A DNA stretch of 64,000 nucleotides from Bog-113 sp963752695 (GTDB taxonomy: Bacteria > Acidobacteriota > Terriglobia > Bryobacterales > Bryobacteraceae), in NCBI GenBank assembly GCA_963752695.1, contig CAVVZB010000001.1:806001-870000 (forward strand). Direction: 5' to 3'. Of this stretch, positions 59,361-64,000 are shown piece after piece. The position numbers and the translations under genes are program-made. The notes below the pieces were generated by a model. That model did not search any database, was not told the origin of the DNA, and was given only the letters and a program-made list of their open reading frames with translations. The first letter of the stretch is position 1. Each line of letters opens with the position of its first letter.

Positions 59361-60341
59361 ATGCTCATGTTGTCCATTGTGATCCCCATCCACAACGAAG
59401 AGCACTCAATCCTGCCTTTATACGATCGCCTCACTGCTGTCCTGGTCGCGCAACGCAGACCTTACGAGATCCTTTTCGTCGATGACGCTTCCAATGACCG
59501 CAGCTTCGAACTCCTCGCCAATCTGGTCCAGACCGATTCCCGGCTGAAGGTAATCCGCTTGCGCCGCAACTTCGGTCAGACTGCGGCATTGTCGGCCGGG
59601 TTCCACGAGTCGAAAGGCAAAGTTGTGATCGCCATGGACGGCGACCTGCAGCACGCCCCGGAAGATATTCCCGCGCTCCTCGCCAAGATCGATGAGGGCT
59701 ACGACATTGCAAGCGGCTGGCGGAAAGAGCGCATCGATAACGCCATCACCAGGAAAATTCCTTCCAGAATCGCGAACTGGCTCATGGCGAAAGCTTCCGG
59801 AGTCGACCTGCGCGATTTCGGCACCACGTTCAAGGCCTATCGCGCCGAAGTCCTGAAAGACGTTCATCTGTATGGGGAACTGCACCGGTTCATCCCTGCC
59901 CTGGCAAGTTTCTACGGAGCCCGCGTGGCCGAGGTTCCCATTCAAAATACGCCTCGTCTCTCCGGCGATTCCCACTATGGCCTCAGCCGGACGTTCCGCG
60001 TTCTTTTCGATATCTTAACGATTCGCTTCCTTCTTAAGTACTTCACGCGTCCTATGCACTTCTTCGGGACGCTCGGATTATTCGGCACCACCCTAGGCTC
60101 GCTGATCCTGCTGGGCTGCGCAGTCACTAAGGTTTTTGCCCGAGTCAACATCCTCGATCAGCATGGGCCGTTGCTGATTCTTGGCGCTCTGCTTCTGCTC
60201 TGCGGACTCATGATGTTCAGTACTGGCCTGATCGGCGAGATGATGATGCGCACTTATTTCGAAAGCCAGGGTCGGCGCATTTACGCGATCCGTGATGTGC
60301 TTGTCCAAAAACGCCGCGGAGTGGTCGACGAAGCGCGCTAA
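59361..60341 (+). CDS. GT2 polyprenyl-phosphate glycosyltransferase (GtrB/ArnC/DPM1-like)
   Basis: 326 residues. GT-A domain: LSIVIPIHNEEHSILPLYDR, FVDDASNDRSFE, VIRLRRNFGQTAALSAGF and AMDGDLQHAPEDIPAL with an intact DxD; then FGTTFKAYRAEVLKDV. Two C-terminal transmembrane helices (FGTLGLFGTTLGSLILLGCA, LLILGALLLLCGLMMFSTGL). Makes a polyprenyl-phosphate hexose for a periplasmic glycosyltransferase. A contrast to the GT2 gene at 14951, which lacks the DxD. Confidence 0.9.
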   Translation: MLMLSIVIPIHNEEHSILPLYDRLTAVLVAQRRPYEILFVDDASNDRSFELLANLVQTDSRLKVIRLRRNFGQTAALSAGFHESKGKVVIAMDGDLQHAPEDIPALLAKIDEGYDIASGWRKERIDNAITRKIPSRIANWLMAKASGVDLRDFGTTFKAYRAEVLKDVHLYGELHRFIPALASFYGARVAEVPIQNTPRLSGDSHYGLSRTFRVLFDILTIRFLLKYFTRPMHFFGTLGLFGTTLGSLILLGCAVTKVFARVNILDQHGPLLILGALLLLCGLMMFSTGLIGEMMMRTYFESQGRRIYAIRDVLVQKRRGVVDEAR

Positions 60342-60422
60342 ATCATCCGGCCCGCCCGGTCGCGCCGTATACCTTGAGAGGCTAACCTAAACTTTTTCTT
60401 CCCACCCACCGATCAACGATCA

Positions 60423-61178
60423 GTGGCCATTATGATCGACACAGATTTATCCCCGGTGAACCATTCCGAGGAAGCCGGGTTTGCCGTTTCCCTGCTTTCC
60501 GAGAACAAAATCCCTGTTATTCGGATTCTTCTTGCTGATGCGCCCTCGGTCTTTCGCGATGGCTTGCGCGCGCTCTTGAGCGCTGAAAAGGATTTCGAAA
60601 TAATCGGTGAAGTCTGTGAATCCGATGTTATCGTCGAAACGGCGGCCCGCCTCAAACCCGATATCGTTCTATTTGAGCCCGATTGCGCCCAGACCGCGCT
60701 CGCCATCCTCCGGGCGTTGCAGGATTCGAATAAGTCTGCGCGTGTGATTCTGTTGACCGCGTCGGATGACTCGGAACTGCTCTCCCAAGCGCTCCGTCAT
60801 GGCGTTTGCGGCGTCGTTTCCAAAAAGGCGTCGACTGAGCTATTGCTAAAAAGCATCCGGAAAGTGAGTGCCGGAGAAATGTGGCTGGACCGGACGACGA
60901 CTGCAACCGTCGTGCGAGAGTTGTCCGCCAGACCGATCCCCATGCCCCGGAACATGCCCGCGGCCGACAAACCGATCGCATTAAGCCGGCGGGAACGTGA
61001 AATCGTGGGCTTGGTTGCCCAGGGTTTCCGCAACCGCGAAATCGCTGACAAGCTTTACATCAGCGAACAAACGGTGAAGAACCACATGCATAACATCTTC
61101 GAGAAGATCGGCGTCCAGGATCGCCTCGAGCTCGCCCTTTACGCGATCTATCACCGGCTCCATGAATCCAACACCTAA
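60423..61178 (+). CDS. NarL/FixJ-family response regulator with atypical receiver
   Basis: 251 residues from GTG 60423 (ATG 60432 possible). Receiver about 34-155: RILLADAPSVFRDGLRALLS has Asp-Ala in place of the usual Asp-Asp pair, and PDIVLFEPDCAQTAL has Glu-Pro-Asp where the phosphorylated Asp and MP normally stand (D then xxMP). The switch Thr (LLTASD) and Lys (VSKKAS) remain. C-terminal LuxR helix-turn-helix: LSRREREIVGLVAQGFRNRE and VKNHMHNIFEKIGVQDRLEL. Probably binds DNA without normal phosphorylation or is locked active by Glu. No sensor kinase adjacent. Confidence 0.88.
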   Translation: MAIMIDTDLSPVNHSEEAGFAVSLLSENKIPVIRILLADAPSVFRDGLRALLSAEKDFEIIGEVCESDVIVETAARLKPDIVLFEPDCAQTALAILRALQDSNKSARVILLTASDDSELLSQALRHGVCGVVSKKASTELLLKSIRKVSAGEMWLDRTTTATVVRELSARPIPMPRNMPAADKPIALSRREREIVGLVAQGFRNREIADKLYISEQTVKNHMHNIFEKIGVQDRLELALYAIYHRLHESNT

Positions 61179-61181
61179 CTG

Positions 61182-61198
61182 TGCACAAGTCTGCACAA
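61182..61198 (+). repeat. 10-nt-phased TGCACAA direct repeat, copy 3
   Basis: GTGCACAAGTCTGCACAA starts 3 bp after the response-regulator stop codon. Same period as the copies at 39663 and 57712. Confidence 0.6.
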
Positions 61199-61207
61199 GT
61201 GGAGTCG

Positions 61208-61375
61208 ATGACTCCCCCAAACCCCGGAATGCTCCCCGGGTTCGACCTTGCTACGGATGGTGCTCGCGTCATCGCTTTATTGGATCCCGAGAAGTCACCG
61301 GACAACACGCTCCTGCATGGTCTCCTTAACGTGGACAGCGAACTGCGCCGCTCGGGCCACCGCGCGCCCAACTAA
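61208..61375 (+). CDS. Possible 55-residue hypothetical protein
   Basis: Small frame from ATG 61208 (GTG 61181 in frame upstream): MTPPNPGMLPGFDLATDGAR, then a helical segment (KSPDNTLLHGLLNVDSELRR). Ends 2 bp before the stop of the convergent NtrC-type gene. No family seen, weak ribosome site; may not be expressed. Confidence 0.3.
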   Translation: MTPPNPGMLPGFDLATDGARVIALLDPEKSPDNTLLHGLLNVDSELRRSGHRAPN

Positions 61376-61377
61376 CC

Positions 61378-62829
61378 CTAGACGTCCCGCGCGCCGTACT
61401 CTTTCAACTTGTTGTGCAACGTCTTCAGACTGATTGCGAGAATCTCGGCGGCCCGGGTCTTGTTGTTTCGGGTATGTTCGAGCGTGCGTAGTATTAGATC
61501 CTTCTCGGCCTGCTCGACTGTGGTTCCGATTGGTACGCTAATCGCCTCGGCTAACGACTGTTCAACGTTCAACTCAACGTTCGCCTCGGTCGCTTCCGCT
61601 TCTGCTTCCACGGAAACTTCAGCCGCCGGAGCTACCGTGACAGGCCGCAGAATCTGAATGTGTTGCGGAAGGTTCTTCACCGGAATGTCTCCCTGTGTGG
61701 TCAGAATCACCGCGCGCTCCAGCACGTTCCGCAACTCGCGTATGTTGCCCGGCCAATCGAAGATCTGGAACAACTCCAGCACCTCGGGCGACATGCCGGT
61801 CACTTTGGTGTCATGTTTTCGATTCAGATCCGAGATCAGGCTTTCCGCGATCTGGGCGATGTCGTCCTTCCTGTCACGCAGCGGCGGTAGGTGGATGTGG
61901 AATACATTCAGGCGGTAGTAAAGATCTTCCCTGAGATGGCCCCCCTTTACGGCTTCGTCCGGAACCTTATTGGTCGCCGCAACCACCCGAACGTCCACCT
62001 CAAACTCGGTTTTGCCCCCCAACCGGCGGACTTTCGAATCCTCCAGAATCCTTAACAGCTTGGCTTGGGTCCCCATGGGCATCTCGCCAATCTCGTCCAA
62101 CAGGAGCGTGCCTTGTTGCGCGACCTCGAAACAACCCGCCCGCCGTTCAGTTGCCCCAGTGAACGACCCCTTCTCGTGGCCGAAAAGTTCGCTCTCGATC
62201 AACGTCTCAGGCAGCGCGGCGCAATTGATCGCCACGAAAGGACCCTGACGGCGATGACTCAGGGTGTGCAGCGTCCGGGCGACTAACTCTTTCCCGGTGC
62301 CACTCTCCCCCGAGATCAACACACAGGCTTTACTCGGTCCGGCTTGTTGCAGAATCGCGAAGATTTCCTGCATCTTCGGCGAGTTCCCAACCATTTCGCC
62401 CAGAGTGCCCTTGTACTGCAGTTGCCGTTCGAGCACCTTCTTTTCGGAATGGAGCCCTTGGTGTTGAGCCGCGCGCCGCAGCAGAGCCAGCATCATATTC
62501 GGCTGTACCGGTTTTTCCAGGAACCAGTACGCACCCATTTCATGCACAGTCCGCAGCGCCGTTTCGATGTTGCCGAAGGCGGTCAATACGATCGTCGGAA
62601 CCGCTTCGCCCTGCTCGCGCAAAGCCTTCAGCAACTCGTAGCCGTCCATGTGCGGCATGTTCAAGTCCGTGACGATCACGTCCGGTTGAAACGCCGCAAA
62701 TTTATCTAGAGCATCGCTGCCGTCGGAAGCCGTTTCGGCCTGCATACTCCAGGCTTTCACCATGCCTGCCAGTCCGGCGCGCTGGCTGCTTTCGTCGTCC
62801 ACAATGAGGATTCTTACCGGCCGGTCCAT
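61378..62829 (-). CDS. NtrC-family sigma-54-dependent response regulator
   Basis: 483 residues in three domains. Receiver 1-125: LIVDDESSQRAGL, IVTDLNMPHMDGYELL (phosphorylated Asp) and FLEKPVQPN. AAA+ domain about 150-380: SGESGTGKELVARTLH (Walker A), ELFGHEKGSFTGATERR (GSFTGA, a variant of the GAFTGA loop that touches sigma-54), LLDEIGEMP, YYRLNVFHIHLPPLRDR. C-terminal Fis-type helix-turn-helix: LRTLEHTRNNKTRAAEILAI, SLKTLHNKLKEYG. Between AAA+ and DNA-binding domain is a Glu/Ala/Val-rich linker. Activates sigma-54 promoters; signal and targets unknown. No kinase adjacent. Confidence 0.94.
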   Translation of the reverse strand: MDRPVRILIVDDESSQRAGLAGMVKAWSMQAETASDGSDALDKFAAFQPDVIVTDLNMPHMDGYELLKALREQGEAVPTIVLTAFGNIETALRTVHEMGAYWFLEKPVQPNMMLALLRRAAQHQGLHSEKKVLERQLQYKGTLGEMVGNSPKMQEIFAILQQAGPSKACVLISGESGTGKELVARTLHTLSHRRQGPFVAINCAALPETLIESELFGHEKGSFTGATERRAGCFEVAQQGTLLLDEIGEMPMGTQAKLLRILEDSKVRRLGGKTEFEVDVRVVAATNKVPDEAVKGGHLREDLYYRLNVFHIHLPPLRDRKDDIAQIAESLISDLNRKHDTKVTGMSPEVLELFQIFDWPGNIRELRNVLERAVILTTQGDIPVKNLPQHIQILRPVTVAPAAEVSVEAEAEATEANVELNVEQSLAEAISVPIGTTVEQAEKDLILRTLEHTRNNKTRAAEILAISLKTLHNKLKEYGARDV

Positions 62830-62864
62830 AGTGTGTATATTTTACAATGGTGTGAGCTGCCGCG
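62830..62864. promoter_or_regulatory. Divergent intergenic region with AT-rich core
   Basis: Only 35 bp separate the divergent NtrC-type and membrane-protein genes. TATATTTTACAAT (62837-62849) could serve as a -10 element in either direction. Confidence 0.3.
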
Positions 62865-64000
62865 ATGACACTTACCGAGATACTCGATCGCGCGCAACGC
62901 CGGATGCTAGCTGTCCGGTTCCTCGCCGTGATTTCAGCTTCTGGTGCTATCATCCTGGCGGGCATTGCCCTGGTCCTGATTTTCGGAACGAACTTGATCA
63001 GTTGGTGGGTCCCGGTGCTCGTGTTCCTGATCGCTTTCGGAATTGACGGGATCTCGGCCTGGACGCGCGCTCCTCAGCGCCGCGAAGTGGCCAGCCTTCT
63101 GGATCGGCGCTGCGATTTGTCTGATTCACTCGCCACGGCGGTGTATTTCCAGGACCAATCGAGTGGCGTCGCTGTAGCCCAGCGCCAACAGGCGGAAGTG
63201 CGCGCGCAAAGCATTGATTTGGTTCGATCTTTTCCGTTTGTGTTCCCTCGATCCCTCTATCTGTGTTGCGGACTCGGGGCCATTGCGCTAGGGCTTTTCG
63301 CCTGGCGGTTCGGGACGGAACGCTCGCTGAATCTGACTGTCCCGATTGCGAACATGAACCTGGACGCCTTGGTCGCGGCGATCGCGCCCGCCGATCGGAG
63401 CGCCGAGCACCGCCGCGCAAGCAGCGCTAAATCGACTCCGCCAACCACTCCGGAAGGGGTAGTTAACCGCCTGGGTACCTCGACTCCGGATAATCCGAAC
63501 GAGAAAGACACGGCAGGATCTTCCGAGACCGCCGTCACTTCAGGCCAACAGCAGGCCAAAGCTGAGCACGATGGCGCGCCTTCCGCCGACGGCAAGAAAT
63601 CGGGAGGTCCACGCGAGCAGGCATCAGAAACAGGCGAAGCCGGAAGCGCCGCTCCGAAACAGGATCCCGAGCAACCGCCCTCTACACACGATGGCGCACC
63701 CCAAAATGCGCAGGCTTCGAGTAAACCCGGCGGCACCCCCGATAGTTCCGGTCTAATGAGTAAAATACGCGAGGCGGTCTCAAACCTCGTCTCCAAAATG
63801 AAGCCGCAAGGCAATCAGGCTCCGCCGGGCGGACAACAAACCGCGCAACAGCCGAACGGCAAACCGCCGGCCGGACAGCAACCCGGAGCGCAACAGGGTA
63901 AGCCGGACGCGAATGGAAAGCCATCTGATCAGGATGGTCAGGAGTCGGCGTCCTCTGACGACGATCCCATGGCGCCAGGAAAAGGCAAAGGCAAGAGCAG
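62865..64000 (+). CDS. Membrane protein with long disordered Gln/Gly/Pro-rich region, 3' end outside window
   Basis: 378 codons visible, open to the window end. MTLTEILDRAQRRMLAVRFL, then two transmembrane segments (SGAIILAGIALVLIFGTNLI and WWVPVLVFLIAFGIDG), a helical stretch with RREVASLLDRRCDLSDSLAT, a third hydrophobic segment (LYLCCGLGAIALGLFAWRFG), then low-complexity sequence rich in Ser, Gly, Pro, Gln and Lys (GQQTAQQPNGKPPAGQQPG). The N-terminal part resembles large acidobacterial/planctomycete membrane proteins found near MoxR/VWA genes, but I cannot assign a family. Starts 35 bp from the divergent NtrC-type regulator, which may control it. Confidence 0.75.
   Translation, partial: MTLTEILDRAQRRMLAVRFLAVISASGAIILAGIALVLIFGTNLISWWVPVLVFLIAFGIDGISAWTRAPQRREVASLLDRRCDLSDSLATAVYFQDQSSGVAVAQRQQAEVRAQSIDLVRSFPFVFPRSLYLCCGLGAIALGLFAWRFGTERSLNLTVPIANMNLDALVAAIAPADRSAEHRRASSAKSTPPTTPEGVVNRLGTSTPDNPNEKDTAGSSETAVTSGQQQAKAEHDGAPSADGKKSGGPREQASETGEAGSAAPKQDPEQPPSTHDGAPQNAQASSKPGGTPDSSGLMSKIREAVSNLVSKMKPQGNQAPPGGQQTAQQPNGKPPAGQQPGAQQGKPDANGKPSDQDGQESASSDDDPMAPGKGKGKS

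Noticed and set aside
1..64000. CRISPR arrays, insertion sequences, prophage, defence systems
   Set aside because: No regularly spaced repeats, transposase, capsid/terminase, restriction or Cas-like proteins were recognised; the XerC-type recombinase sits in a housekeeping operon.

Overview
The window looks like a chromosomal piece of a member of the Acidobacteriota, most likely a Solibacter/Bryobacter-type soil bacterium. This is an inference from gene content, not a measured placement. The pointers are a secreted VWA-domain protein, PEP-CTERM proteins beside an exopolysaccharide cluster, futalosine-pathway menaquinone genes, a stand-alone GMC oxidoreductase, many secreted glycoside hydrolases, and moderately GC-rich DNA with frequent GTG/TTG starts. 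I found no rRNA, tRNA, CRISPR array, transposase or prophage genes.

Layout. (1) 1-15.7 kb is an exopolysaccharide locus. A leftward operon runs Wza-like export protein, Wzc-like co-polymerase, MurJ/Wzx-like flippase, Wzy-like polymerase, three GT4 glycosyltransferases, a hexapeptide acetyltransferase and a GH9 glycanase cut by the window edge, mostly with ATGA-type overlaps. Beside it lie an acyltransferase-3, the WbaP-type priming transferase, a GT-C-like membrane protein and a GT2 enzyme. (2) 15.7-24.5 kb holds a PEP-CTERM protein, a Tat-exported beta-propeller, and a leftward operon uvrA - CPBP protease - mtnA - aminotransferase, then a zinc-ribbon protein and an SDR. (3) 24.5-36.8 kb holds an RluA pseudouridine synthase, VWA protein, GH16 glucanase with no normal start codon, DUF2231-Rieske protein, GMC oxidoreductase, recQ, a barrel-like protein, mtgA, a sugar ABC ATPase/permease pair without binding protein, and a MidA-like methyltransferase. 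(4) 36.8-42.5 kb holds a 21-residue Lys-rich mini-gene behind a near-consensus promoter, an ECF sigma/anti-sigma pair, a chlorite-dismutase/HemQ-family protein, and a MacB/LolD-type ABC pair. (5) 42.5-47.0 kb is an accessory island of secreted lineage-specific proteins. (6) 47.0-55.9 kb is housekeeping: typA-trmFO-xerC, an M20 peptidase, an RHH protein, larB, and a UbiA/MqnP-mqnE pair. (7) 55.9-57.8 kb is a second accessory island. (8) 57.8-64 kb holds a GH75-like chitosanase, tatA, a SpoU methyltransferase, a GT2 enzyme, an atypical NarL-type regulator, an NtrC-type regulator and a truncated membrane protein.

The most interesting structure is the shared architecture of the two islands. Each starts right after a conserved gene (the MacB-like permease, mqnE) and ends in a decayed copy of the 3' end of that same gene. 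In island 1 the copy is about 150 bp and roughly 85 % identical by eye. In island 2 it is about 76 bp plus a second 34-bp partial copy, so the insertion may have occurred more than once. This suggests that accessory cassettes enter next to conserved genes by an event that duplicates the gene tail. Other notable points are a Wzc-like protein whose Walker A, A' and B motifs are all degenerate, a NarL-type receiver with a Glu at the phosphorylation site, a GH16 gene needing a non-canonical start or frameshift, a 10-nt-phased TGCACAA repeat found three times, and a possible decayed cobalamin riboswitch.
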